Below, piece after piece: positions 10,310 to 21,317 of a stretch of DNA of 64,000 nucleotides. The stretch comes from Lucinisca nassula (taxonomy: Eukaryota; Mollusca; Bivalvia; Lucinida; Lucinidae), in the NCBI GenBank assembly GCA_963580285.1, contig OY757011.1:119231874-119295873 (forward strand). The letters are read 5' to 3'. The notes below the pieces were generated by a model, which saw only the letters and a program-made list of their open reading frames with translations, was not told the DNA's origin and did not search any database. Numbering within the stretch: position 1 is the first letter of the stretch; each line of letters opens with the position of its first letter. The translations under genes and the position numbers were made by a program.

Positions 10310-12328
10310 AAAGTTTCCTTTTAAAGGGAAGGCTTCCCCAGTTTATAAAATTGAAAATCCGCCATTTTTGCTCGCCTTTCGAAAGTAACGGGGCCGGAGC
10401 TATTGCCATACCCACGGCGTCCATCGTCGGCGTAAGCATCGGCGTCCCCATTTGGTTGAAATTTACCTGCAAAGCAATCATTTGTGCTGTTTTACAAATT
10501 TATTTTCAAGTTAAGGTATCAACTGGTAAAAAAAAAAAAAAAAAAAATTCAGATTCTTTTTCACTCGATTTCCCATGTTTTTCGGCTTATAAAGTTAATC
10601 ATTTCCTCTGTATTTCCTCCCTTATAATCATGCATTTTGTCAAATGCATGCGCGTGACCAGCTAAAACGCATCTTCTCTTCTACATATCCGATAGCAATA
10701 ACGGCTCTGGTAAGGTTGCGCGTACTCGCAGGCTCGCCTGAGTCAGTGCTGGTCGCCTTTGTGAAAAAGACCAATGTCATGCCCATGAAGCCGATGCCAC
10801 GTCTTGACGTTGCATCGACATTGTCGCTCTAAATAAGCACGATTCTCCTGGTAAGACTTTTAGGGAAACTGTTTCAGTGTCAGCTGTCCGTCTTAAACCA
10901 TTGAAAGGAGGACAATGTACGTAGAAACATATTCACGGACCCGGCGAGGAGCGAAACCGCAACGTCGGTGCGCATCTAACTGTATAACTGTAATGGTTAA
11001 AAAACATCGGCATTTATGAACAGCGAACTGGGCTCAATGTGGCGAGCTGTCACTCGCACAAATTTTATGCTGGTTTAAAATTTCTCAGAAAAGACAGAAC
11101 CATGTTAAGCTTTTAAATTACTCGTTTGACACGCAATGAACAATGGCATGTTTTGTAAAATTGACCATGTTGGTAGGATATGAGGAATCTTTCTGCCTGA
11201 ATTCGAGGCACGATCGAGACAAGTTCTGCAATGTTTTGAAACTGTCTTTCTCTTCACCCACCGCTTATAAAGGAACGGTTAATAATGTTCCTAAATAAAT
11301 GAAGAAAAAGTGACATCACTTTCATAGAGACCACCCTACAACAAGCACACTTGATTGATTTACTTTGTGAAATACAACTCGAAATGTTTTACACAATACG
11401 TTATCAGCTAGTTAGACTATCTGCCTGTAACTTGACTCTGCAAAACTATTTTAACTATTTTAACTGATTTCAACTGTCAAACTCCTTCGTAAACTCGTCC
11501 TGGAAATTCTGAGTGACCATGAAAAGTTTGAGACTCCGAGAGAAGTGTGTCTCAAGTGACAGAATTAACTGTTGTAATCTATAGCACATTGAAGCTACCC
11601 CATGTGTACTGAACCCCAACTTTATATAGAGAAAGTTGAGTGTACAGGGGTACATTATATCCTTTTTAGGGGTTTCAGAACACCGACAATCTATATTTGG
11701 GCTAGAAAAAAAAAGAATATTTTTTCACATCACGAAAACACGCCTGCCTAATTTTTACCCCTAGACAGTGGGTAGTCGTTAGAACCGCATCATCGAGGCA
11801 GTTCTAACCAGTACCCAAAATCTATGTTTAGAGCAGAAATATGAAAAAAACAACTGATTTATTTTATTGGACAATTTTCATTTTGGTGGCAAAATTCTGT
11901 ATATATTTGAATAGGCGTGTTTTCGCAATGAACTGAAAATGCTAGTTCATGAGATTTTAGCACATAGATGTTTTATAATGATCCCAATGCAGAAGACCAT
12001 AGGGTTAGTTTCGCTTATTACGTCGAATACGGCAGTTAAGATCATTTCACCCTTTTTACATTGACCTTCAATTATTGGAATTAACCCATATATGCCTAGC
12101 GGTCCTTTTTGAGACATTGGCAAATAGTGCAGTCCCAAGTCTGACGCCGCATCTGATCAAGATCTAAATTGTTTGCTCAACGTACATGCATTTTTGTAAA
12201 ACTTACCACAAAAAATGACATCCCTATGCTTAGAGATGAACCACTCCAGTCGTATAAAGGTGGATTATTTTTTGCACCAATGCGTTAATTATGAGGTTAC
12301 GTCAAAAGGACGAAAGAGAAAGTAGGAT
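10310..12328 (+). repeat. Repeat block X, copy 1 (~2.0 kb)
   Basis: Colinear with 18829-20995. Shared landmarks: TTTCCTTTTAAA(A/G)GGAAGGC, CCGCCATTTTTGCTCGCC, CTGAGTCAGTGCTGGTCGCC, CACGGACCCGGCGAGGAGCG, the hairpin element at 11731, and ATGAGGTTACGTCAAA. No coding signature was recognised. Copy 2 has an extra ~130 bp near 20050-20180. Confidence 0.85.
11731..11930. mobile_element. Hairpin-centred MITE (in block X copy 1)
   Basis: Ends CATCACGAAAACACGCCTG and ATAGGCGTGTTTTCGCAATG are inverted. The centre is a stem-loop of the family whose consensus reads GGGTACTCGTTAGAACCGCC, GATGA-type loop, and its complement. Here the stem (11767-11817) has accumulated mismatches. Confidence 0.8.
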
Positions 12329-12368
12329 CTGTTTCTACTGTAACTTTTTAATGACAGATTCCATCTGT

Positions 12369-12599
12369 CTATTCTTGCTGTGCTGCACGTTTAAAGTAAT
12401 CCAGGCTTTTTCTTCCGGCTTTGACCGCCATAGAAATATGAGTCCGCACAAAATTTAGTCCGGTTTGGCGCAGTAATCCAAATTGTACAAGCGTATTAGT
12501 TATCATGTAAGCGTAATACAAACTTTCGAAGCAGACGACTTGACGATTCAGCATTTCATATGAATCAGCTGCATCATGCGACGGGTACACCCAGATCAA
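12369..12599 (-). other. Unassigned 76-codon open frame
   Basis: A minus-strand frame with balanced composition (…SLYYAYMITNTLVQFG…, ending AAQQE then stop). Its first codons overlap a degenerate foldback repeat (CAGATCAATGCGGCGTCTGC, 12593-12612), so the start is unlikely to be native. No domain recognised. It could be an exon remnant or chance. Confidence 0.2.
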
Positions 12600-12609
12600 T
12601 GCGGCGTCT

Positions 12610-13795
12610 GCTCTGCAGTCTGCTCAGGTTTACACTGTTTTCTATCAGTGCTGTCAATATTTAATCCTTAAAGACCAGCCTGCTGTTGGACCAGGTCAGC
12701 TGTTGACAAGAATATTAATGGGTTTTCTTTCTGACTTTCGAGGTCAAGTTTAGGTCAGTTACAACTTAGGTGTATATTGACTTAAAAAGAAAGGCTGTCC
12801 CGTTCAACCCTTGAATATGGTACAGCTACTTAGTTTAGGTTCTGTGATATAATTCTAGGTGCCATATATTTAGCAGAATCGACGAGCCCAACTTCAGTAA
12901 TGGAAGAGTGCACTCAAGAAACCCAAGCCAGTGAATACATCAAAACACTAACAACACTCGTGCCGATTGTCTAAATGCAGGCTGGTCATGAACGGGGGCT
13001 TGGACTGATTCGTTTAAACTTAAGATGTTAGTAACTAATGCAAAAAGTGTAGAACAAGATCAGCACCGTGTTGTGTGGCTTTTGAACTGAGTTTACATTG
13101 TTTGCCAGATGCAACATTTGATTCATGTACATATTTTACAGATAACACATGTACCCAACACTGACAAACGACGCGGCTATGTTTGGGTTGATTGTTTGGC
13201 ATTCGACCCGAAGTTGATAATAAGAAAAACGCTTCAGTGCTAATGTCTACGTGACTATCACTGACTTGTCAGAATAACTTTTGTGTCAGAATAACTTTTG
13301 TCTTGTAGAAAATAGCCGCAGTGAGATCGGGGTATTCCATAAGACGGAAGAGGGTTATCCTGGAATCATATGGTGAGCTTGGCAAATAGTGTAGACCAAG
13401 ATCAGATGCTGCCCAATGCGCCTTCTTATCAAAATCTTCACTATTTGTTTGGAATTTCAGAGTTAAATGAAACAGTTTAAATCTCAGCCAAGGCCTATTA
13501 CTTCAACCTACACCCCACACTCTCAGTGCTTTGATTCTGAAACCAAACGATTACAACAACGATTACAACACACTTAGGCACCATGCCCTTAAGCTAAAAA
13601 AGTCAAATCAATCAACCATGACGTCTGGTTGCCAGTCCGGCCACGTCGATCCTGTGCATCCCCTCACACCAGTACGGATAGAAACCCCATGTTTAGGATC
13701 AAACTTTTGATGTGTAATGTAAAGTCGTGCCTAGAAAAAGAAGAAACTGAAATTTGTTCTCAAAAATAAATTTAGTGAGAGCGTATTGCAACATT
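12610..13795. other. No gene recognised
   Basis: Contains a degenerate foldback of the 'CAAACAGTGTAGACC' type at about 13378-13445 and otherwise unassigned AT-rich DNA. Confidence 0.35.
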
Positions 13796-13799
13796 TTTC

Positions 13800-14480
13800 A
13801 TTAAAGGGTCGTAAGCGTGCCCCTGGACAGTTAGAAGCTAGTCGGAAAGCGGATGACGTTGAATCTGATTTTGGGTGCCACATGTGTGTGATCTATCGTC
13901 TATTGGAGCGACATCTTACTATATACAGAAGACGCTAGTGGACGTCGACGTAGCGGAAGAGATCGATTCGACCGTCAGACGCATATGCGAAACAGATTTC
14001 CGCCGGCAGCTGCTACACTGTACCTGTAGATGACTACCGACTAATAAGCACTGACACTGATCGTCGCCCTTATGCGATGCACGTTTTGAGAGCTTGACGT
14101 CCCTGTCGTGACCAAAGTGAACGCGTCGACACAGTACGGAACACTTACGCTAGTGCATGAAATACGTAAATTGGCGTCTAAGCGACTGACATATGCGTTT
14201 CAGTCACAAATCGCACTTCAGCGTGAATCTCGTCGGTTTTCCGGCCGTTTCGACGTATAGGTGTTAGGTATGCCGAGGCGACGCGTGCGTAACAGAGCCT
14301 GACATATCGGATGAAATAAGCGTAATTGTGTGGCGAGATATTGCGTGTAGTTAGCGAACGCAGCTTAGTGTCATTAAGAACATTCAAGATCATAGCTGAG
14401 ACGTGGATTGAACAGCGAGACGTTACATCAATCACGGCCTCACATGGTTCCATTTATTTGTTTACGCTCAGAATCCGGGA
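13800..14480. other. CpG-rich unassigned block
   Basis: By eye this stretch has far more CG dinucleotides than its neighbours (for example GACGTCGACGTAGCGG, GAACGCGTCGACAC, CCGAGGCGACGCGTGCG). Open frames on both strands (14178-14453 minus; 14326-14697 plus) show no recognisable domain. It could be a promoter-like CpG region or a young insertion of unknown origin. Confidence 0.35.
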
Positions 14481-14593
14481 TATCTTATTCAGCAGGATTA
14501 CGAGCAGGCTCATAGTGCTGTTCTTACTCAAAAATGTCTTCAAGCCAATGGAATTCATGTACTGGACTAGCCAGCCTTTCTCCTCCGATCTCT

Positions 14594-16036
14594 TTATGCC
14601 CCCAACTTTAAAAAAGTTGGGGGGCATATTGCTTCTGGCTTGTCCGTCCGTTCGTCCGTTCGTACGTCACGCTTTCTTGTGCATAGCATATCTTTAGAAC
14701 CGTGTATGCTAGTGTTTTGAAATTTCATATATGGGTTCCTCATGAAAAAATAGTTGACCCGTATTTTTTTTCTTGTCCAAATTATCTCCCCTTCTTGAAT
14801 TATTTCCCCTTTAATTAAATAACATAGAATTCTCGTTAGCAAGATATCTCAAAAAGTATTTGAGCTACAGCCTTGATATTTGGTATAGTGATTGGGACTA
14901 AAGAGGAGATTACCTGATTAAATTTTCAACCAATTCTATAAAATTTTGTTAGAGTTATGGCCCTTTGTAATTTTTTGCCACTCAATTGTGTTGCTTTCTG
15001 GTGCATAGCATATCTTTAGAACCGTGTATGCTAGTGTTTTGAAATTTCATATATGGGTTCCTCATGAAAAAATAGTTGACCCGTATTTTTTTTCTTGTCC
15101 AAATTATCTCCCCTTCTTGAATTATTTCCCCTTTAATTAAATAACATAGAATTCTCGTTAGCAAGATATCTCAAAAAGTATTTGAGCTACAGCCTTGATA
15201 TTTGGTATAGTGATTGGGACTAAGGAGGAGACTACCTGATTAAATTTTCAACCAATTCGATAAAATTTTGTTAGAGTTATGGCCCTTTGTAATTTTTTGC
15301 TACTCAATTGTGTTGCTTTCTGGTGCATAGCATATCTTCAGAACCGTGTATGCTAGTGTTTTGAAATTTCATATATGAGTTCCTCATGAAAAAATAGTTG
15401 ACCCGTATTTTTTTTCTTGTCCAAATTATCTCCCCTTCTTGAATTATTTCCCCTTTAATTAAAAAACATAGAATTCTCGTTAGCAAGATATCTCAAAAAG
15501 TATTTAAGCTACAGCCCTGATACATGGTATAGTGATTGGGACTAAGGAGGAGACTACCTGATTAAATTTTCAACCAATTCTATAAAATTTTGTTAAAGTT
15601 ATGGCCCTTTATAATTTTTTGCCTCTCAATTGTGTTTCTTTCTGGTGCATAGCATATCTTTAGAACCGTGTATGCTAGTGTTTTGAAATTTCATATATGG
15701 GTTCCTCATGAAAAAATAGTTGACCAGTATTTTTTTTCTTGTCCAAATTATCTCCCCTTCTTGAATTATTTCCCCTTTAATTAAATAACATAGAATTCTC
15801 GTTTAGGAGTTTCATTGATGATACTTGGTACATGCTTGCAACTAGGAGTGAAATTTTTATGCAGGCATCCATGTTTGACCTTGACCTAGATTTCATGGTT
15901 TGGTGACAGGCGCAACATAGCCTTCTGGGGAATTCTTGTTGTATGTTTTTGAGTCTTTAACAATATTTGTTGAATATTTTGCCATCTAGGGACAAGCAAA
16001 GGTTGGGGGCATTGTGTTTTACAAACACCATTTCTA
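14594..16036 (+). mobile_element. Tandem-repeat element, 322 bp period, mosaic tail
   Basis: Head is a palindrome (GCCCCCAACTTTAAAAAAGT then TGGGGGGCAT, 14595-14626), followed by TGTCCGTCCGTTCGTCCGTT. Then come about 3.5 units with an exact 322 bp period (GTGCATAGCATATCTTTAGA at 14679, 15001, 15323, 15645). From about 15803 it switches to a unit and end of the 47688-48806 family (GACCTTGACC, GGCGCAACATAGCCTTCTGG). It finishes with its own tail GGTTGGGGGCATTGTG…ATTTCTAGT. No coding capacity. Structure fits non-autonomous Helentron-related (HINE/'pearl'-like) elements, an assignment from general knowledge. Confidence 0.85.
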
Positions 16037-16357
16037 GTTCCCATAGAGTATCTTTGGGTAGAGGTGTCCACAACCGACCAGACAAAAACTGTTACTTATG
16101 GGCAGTAGCATTGTTAAAACTAGAATTTTAATGTTTGGTTTTGAAAACGTAAATAGTTTCTTTCAAAAATTTGAAACAGCGAATGGCGTTTCATAATACC
16201 ACCGGTCTATAGACATCTGCAAACATATGATATATTGGAATTTGCAGAACTACCTTTCTAAATTTTAAGCTCTTTTTAGAAAGGTTTTCTGAAAGTTTTC
16301 ACAGAGTTATGATTTTCTCATAGAATCTGTAATTTCAGTGCCTTTGGCGCTTTGATT

Positions 16358-16569
16358 ATTTTTTGGTTTGACTTCTTGGAAACGCTTTATAAATACATAT
16401 CTGGAAACGCTTTATAAATAGACATCGACGGGCGCTGCTTATCCCTGTTTATTCCGAACGAATTTTCACTGCGTAAATATGTGGAGAGCAGTCTTATCTG
16501 TAGGGCTTTCCTAGTTACGTCATAAGACGGTTAGAAATAAACTGGGGTATCACCAATCCAATCTAAATG
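16358..16569 (+). repeat. Repeat block Y, copy 1
   Basis: Near-identical to 21003-21218, including the internal duplication CTTGGAAACGCTTTATAAAT and the end GGGGTATCACCAATCCAATC. In the second locus Y directly follows X; here it lies 4 kb from X. Confidence 0.85.
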
Positions 16570-16650
16570 GAACAAAAAATATCTTTAAAAAAGATATGCG
16601 GCGTAGATTTAATTGGAAGGTTGTTTAGAAACCAGTGCTTCAGCTGAAGT

Positions 16651-17722
16651 GCACGACCCGCCGGATGCTTTTAGCTTGATGAGTGTTACCATATATGGGT
16701 ATGGTGGCCATTTTGGTCATGTGACCTGGACCTAAAACGGTTCCCCCAATAAATGCGCCTTATCGTAAGGAGCAAAAATATATCTAATACTTTAGTACTG
16801 TATTCTGAATCGTTTGCAGGATAAAATGAATTCTCACTTTTCCAATACAAAAGCATATGTGTCAAAGTTTGACCTAGGCACAAAGAAGGTCAAGGTCAAC
16901 CCAGGGTCACATTTTAGCAATTTATGATGGGCCTACGTCCCAGATGTTATTTATCAAGTTTCGTGGAAATCTGCCAAGTGGTTCTGGAGAAGACTATTTT
17001 GAAGGGTTTTTACCATATATGGCTTGGCGGCCATTTTGGTCATGTGACCTGGACCCCATGAGCAAATTTTGGTTTCCTCCATCCCATAGAGGCTCCATAT
17101 GAAATTTGACCTTAATCGGCCCAACGGTTTCCGAGGAGAAGCAGTTCGAAAATGTTCACATTTTTCGCCTCGGCGAGGCTATACTAAATGGAATGTAATA
17201 GTTCGCAAGTTCATTGGTTAGACCTCATTGATACTATCAGTATGCCAAAAATTGTTTAAATATTCCAAGCGGTTTTAGTCACTATCACCAATTTTCACAA
17301 ACGGGTTACGGACGGACAGACAGACAGACCATATATGGCTTGGCGGCCATTTGGGTCATGTGACCTGGACCCCATGAACAAATTTTGGTTTCCCCCATCC
17401 CATAGAGGCTCCATATGAAATTTGACTTCAATCGGCCCAACGGTTTCCGAGGAGAAGCAGTTCGAAAATTTTCACATTTTTTCGCCTCGGCGAGCCTATA
17501 CTAAATGGAATATAATATTTCGTAAGTTCATTGGTTAAATCTCATTGATATCTATCAGTATGCCAAAAATTGTTTAAATATTCCAAGCGGTTAAGTCACT
17601 ATCACCAATTTTCACAAACGGGTTACGGACGGACAGACAGACTGACAGAATGACACGGTGATTTTAGGGCACTCTTAGAAAATCAACCGACTTCAGTCGG
17701 TCGCTTTTTCTGCGGGTCGTGC
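16651..17722 (+). mobile_element. Tandem-repeat element with 11 bp TIRs
   Basis: Ends GCACGACCCGC (16651-16661) and GCGGGTCGTGC (17712-17722) are inverted. Inside is a ~316 bp direct repeat (ACCATATATGGCTTGGCGGC at 17012 and 17328), each followed by ACGGACGGACAGACAGAC. A short hairpin, CCGACTTCAGTCGG, sits about 30 bp from the right end. A first diverged unit starts near 16688. No protein-coding capacity; short inverted ends, GTCY tract and 3' hairpin are features reported for Helentron-associated elements. Confidence 0.75.
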
Positions 17723-18827
17723 AATATGAGCTACAATAGTGACAGCAACAATTGTCTAGCTATGAACTGGTTTACTGTATTCAAACAATTCAGATGTCAC
17801 GCGAGGAAAAATAGCTTTGCAGAGGGCGGTGTCCCGCCTGTTTGAGCTAAGGTCAATGTAAAAGGTCAAGGTTAAAAACATGACCTCATTTCAAGAGCAT
17901 ATGATCTCAAGTATATGCACAACAAATAAGAAAACGTTATCATTTACTGTTTTTGAACACAGATTCTAGGGTTAACATTTCGGGTTGTCGCTATGGTGAA
18001 CGTAAACGCATAGGCGGACGAACAAACGGACGAGCAGACAAACGGACGGAAACTTGATCTTATGTGCACCTAATTAAAAAAAACTCAAATTACACTTATT
18101 CCTTTTCAGAATTTATATAACATTAATGATATTCGAAAATGTCCATTTTGTGTTAAAATGGAGGACATGAAGTATGCTGAAGACAAATGATACACTGCAA
18201 CTTTTATTTAGCATATATTGTAAATTAAACATCTGTCAATTTGTAATGCGGTTATTACTTGTTTTTGTCATGCTATATCTCTTTATTGGTTTCATTGGGC
18301 AACAGGGCTTGGGTGTCATTTCATCTCAATGTCGGGTAAAGATCCCACAAACTTGGAAGCAACGTCTCCAAAATGACCTACACAGTGTTGATGGGGACGT
18401 TAAACCTCAAATCAAACAAACAATTCCTTTCGCAGAAAATTCTTCCTTTCGCGAAAGGAACCTTCCTTTCGCGAAATGGTTCCTTTCGCTATATAGACCA
18501 ACCACGTGAAATTAGGTCAAAATAGCTATTCACCGCAGCAGTTACAGAATTCACTAGAAGCACAATTATACATATGACGTATGGTCATCAAAGGACAAGA
18601 CGGTGAGCAAGCCGAAACTGTATATATTTTTCATTCATGTCTCACATAAAAAACGAAACATTTCCTAGGTTAAAACTTCAGTAAACTGTCGTACTTTTGA
18701 GTAGATTTATTTATGCAAATCATTGACCAATGAAATGGTCATCTCCTTGGGCATGTAGTTTTATTGACCAATGGAATAACGAAAAATGTAGGACAAAAGC
18801 AAAACCATAACGGCTACGCCGTAAAAA
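17692..18827 (+). repeat. Left arm of 1.13 kb inverted repeat
   Basis: Reverse complement of 21318-22452; about twenty differences seen by eye, so roughly 98 % identical. Starts within the terminal 30 bp of the 16651 element and ends CTACGCCGTAAAAA. It includes a 5'-truncated family A copy and CCTTTCGCGAAAGG palindromes. The 111-codon frame in both arms is translated SINE and flank, not a gene. Confidence 0.92.
18283..18422 (+). mobile_element. Family A retroposon, 5' truncated
   Basis: Only the 3' ~140 bp is present, from TTATTGGTTTCATTGGGCAA to GACGTTAAACCTCAAATCAA with a CAAACAA tail. Present at the mirror position 21721-21862, so it was inserted before the inverted duplication arose. Confidence 0.9.
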
Positions 18828-18828
18828 G

Positions 18829-20995
18829 TTTCCTTTTAAAAGGAAGGCTTCCCCAGTTTGTAAAGTTAAAAATCCGCCATTTTTGCTCGCCCGCGAAAGT
18901 TATGGGGAGCTATTGCCATACCCCCAACGTCCGTCGTCGGCGTAAGCATCGGCGACCGCATTTGGTTGAAGTTTACCTGCAAGCAATCATTTGTGCTGTT
19001 GTACAAATTTATTTGCAAGTAAAGTTATCAACTGGTAAAAAAAAACAAAACAAAACAACAACAACAACAAAAAAAAAAAAAATCACATTCTTTTTCACTC
19101 GATTACCCAGGTTTTGGGGCTTGAAAAGTCAATCATTTCCCCTGTATTACCTCCCTTATAAGCATACATTTTTTCAAATGCATGTGCGCAGCAAACTAAA
19201 ACGCTTTTTCTTTTCTTCATATCCGAGAGCAGCAAAGGCTCTGGTAAGGCTGCGGAAACTCGAAGGCTCGCCTGAGTCAGTGCTGGTCGCCTTTGTGAAA
19301 AAGACCCACGTCTTGACGTTGCATCGACGTGGTCGCTCTAAATAAGCACGATTTTCCTGGTAAGACTTTTACGGAAATTGTTTCAGTGTTAGCTGTCCGT
19401 CTTAAACCATTGAAAGGAGTACGTAGAAACATATCCACGGACCCGGCGAGGAGCGAAACCGCAACGTCGTTGCGCATTTAACTGTAATGGTTAAAAAAAA
19501 TCGGCATTATGAAGAGCGAAGGCTGAATGTGGCGAGCTGCTCACTCGCACAAGTTTTATGCTGGTGGAAAATTTGTCTGAAAAGACTGAACCATGTAAAG
19601 CTTTTAAATTTCTCGTCTGACACGCAATTTGATTTGAGAGATGAACATGTTTTGTAAAATTGACCATGTTGGTAGGATATGAGGTCTCTTTCTGCCTGAG
19701 TTCGAGGCACGATCATGACAAGTTCTGCAATGGTTTAAAACTGTCGTTCTCTTCACCCACCGCTTATAAAGGAGCGGTTAATAATGTTCCTAAATAAATG
19801 AAGAAAAAATGACATATCACTTTCATAGAGACCACCCTACAACAAGCACACTTGATAGATTTACTTCGGAAAAATTGTTTTACACAATGCAAGTTAGACT
19901 ATCTGCCTGTAACTGGACTCTGCAAAACTATTTTTACTGATTTCAACTGTCAAACTCCCTTCGTAAACTCGTCCTCGAAATTCTGAGTGACCATCAAAAG
20001 TTTGAGAGTACGAGAGAAGTCAAGTGACAGAATTAACTTTTGTAATCTATAGACATTTATTTTTATTATTATTATTATTTTTTTTTTTTACAAATCCTTA
20101 AGAAAAGAAAAGCATTACATCAACAAGTCCGTCTACTGAACAACGAGGATCCTGTTTTTAAGGTAACCGGGCACTAGAAGCAAATTGAGGCTACCCAATA
20201 TATGTACTGAACAACCCTATGAACCCAGCTTTATATAGAGAAAGTTGGGTGTACAGGGGTACATTATTTTCCTTTTTAGGGGGTTCAGAACCAACAGCAC
20301 CGACAATCTATATTTAGACTAGAAAAAAAAGAATATTTTTTTTTCACATCAAGAAACACGGTTGCCTAATTTTGACCCCTAGACAGTGGGTAGTCGTAAG
20401 AACCGCGTCATCGAGGCAGTTCTTACCAGTACCCACAATCTATGTTTAGAGCAGAAATATGAAAAAAATCTGATTTTTTTATCGGACAATTTTCATTTGG
20501 GTGGCAAAATTCTGTATATATTTGAATAGGCGTGTTTTCGTAATGAACTGAAAATGCTAGTTCATGAGATTTTAGCACATAGATGTTTTATAATGATTCC
20601 AATGGAGAAGACCATAGGGTTAGTTTCGAGTCACAACAAACGCTTATTACGTCGAATACGGCAGTTAAGATAATTTCACCATTCAATCGGAAAATGGGAA
20701 ACTGGAATCAAGTATTCCTGCTTTTTACAATGACCTTCAAATATTGAAATTAACCCATATATGCCTCCATCTTTTGAGACATTGGCAAATAGTGCAGACC
20801 CAGATCAGACGCCGCATCTGATCAAGGTCTAAACGGTTTGCTCAAAGTACATGCATTTTTGTAAAACTTACAACAAAAAGTGACATCCCCTATGCTTAGA
20901 AATTGACCACTCCAGACTTATAAAGGTGGAATATTTTTGCCGGGCATCTATGGGTTAAATATGAGGTTACGTCAAACGGACGAAAGTGAAAGTAG
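18829..20995 (+). repeat. Repeat block X, copy 2
   Basis: Colinear with 10310-12328 but with small indels and an additional stretch near 20050-20180 starting with a (TTA)n/T-rich run. Occupies most of the spacer between the inverted arms. The 193-codon frame at 18764 has low-complexity Lys/Asn/Thr runs and is not credible as a gene. Confidence 0.85.
20345..20545. mobile_element. Hairpin-centred MITE (in block X copy 2)
   Basis: Orthologue of 11731-11930, ending ATAGGCGTGTTTTCGTAATG. In its stem (20386-20437) the left arm reads GTAAGAAC where copy 1 has GTTAGAAC, and the right arm reads GTTCTTAC where copy 1 has GTTCTAAC, a paired change. Confidence 0.8.
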
Positions 20996-21002
20996 GTAAC
21001 TT

Positions 21003-21218
21003 TTTTTTTCTTGGTTTGACTTCTTGGAAACGCTTTATAAATAGATATCTGGAAACGCTTTATAAATAGACATCGACGGGCGCGGCATATTCTTGTTTAT
21101 TCCGAACGAGTTTTCACTTCGTAAATATGTGGAGAGCAGTCTTATCTGTAGGACTTTCCTAGTTACGTCATAAGACGGTTAGAAATAAACTGGGGTATCA
21201 CCAATCCAATCTAAATGG
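21003..21218 (+). repeat. Repeat block Y, copy 2
   Basis: Near-identical to 16358-16569 and directly downstream of X copy 2. Confidence 0.85.
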
Positions 21219-21317
21219 CTTCCCATCGAAATTGGAAGCCAAAAACGTTACTCAACAGAACATCTAAATGTCCATTTAAGAAGAAAGAAATAGAAACATT
21301 TTGATCATCTATCGGCT

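Noticed and set aside
14594..15486. Three almost identical 60-82 codon minus-strand frames
   Set aside because: They recur with the exact 322 bp repeat period and are repeat translations.
18174..18509. 111-codon frame also present at 21635-21970
   Set aside because: Part is antisense or sense family A retroposon; both copies arise from the inverted duplication, so identity is not evidence of coding selection.
18764..19345. 193-codon frame as a gene
   Set aside because: Lies in repeat block X, spans A-rich low-complexity sequence giving Lys/Asn/Thr runs, and is not open in the other X copy.
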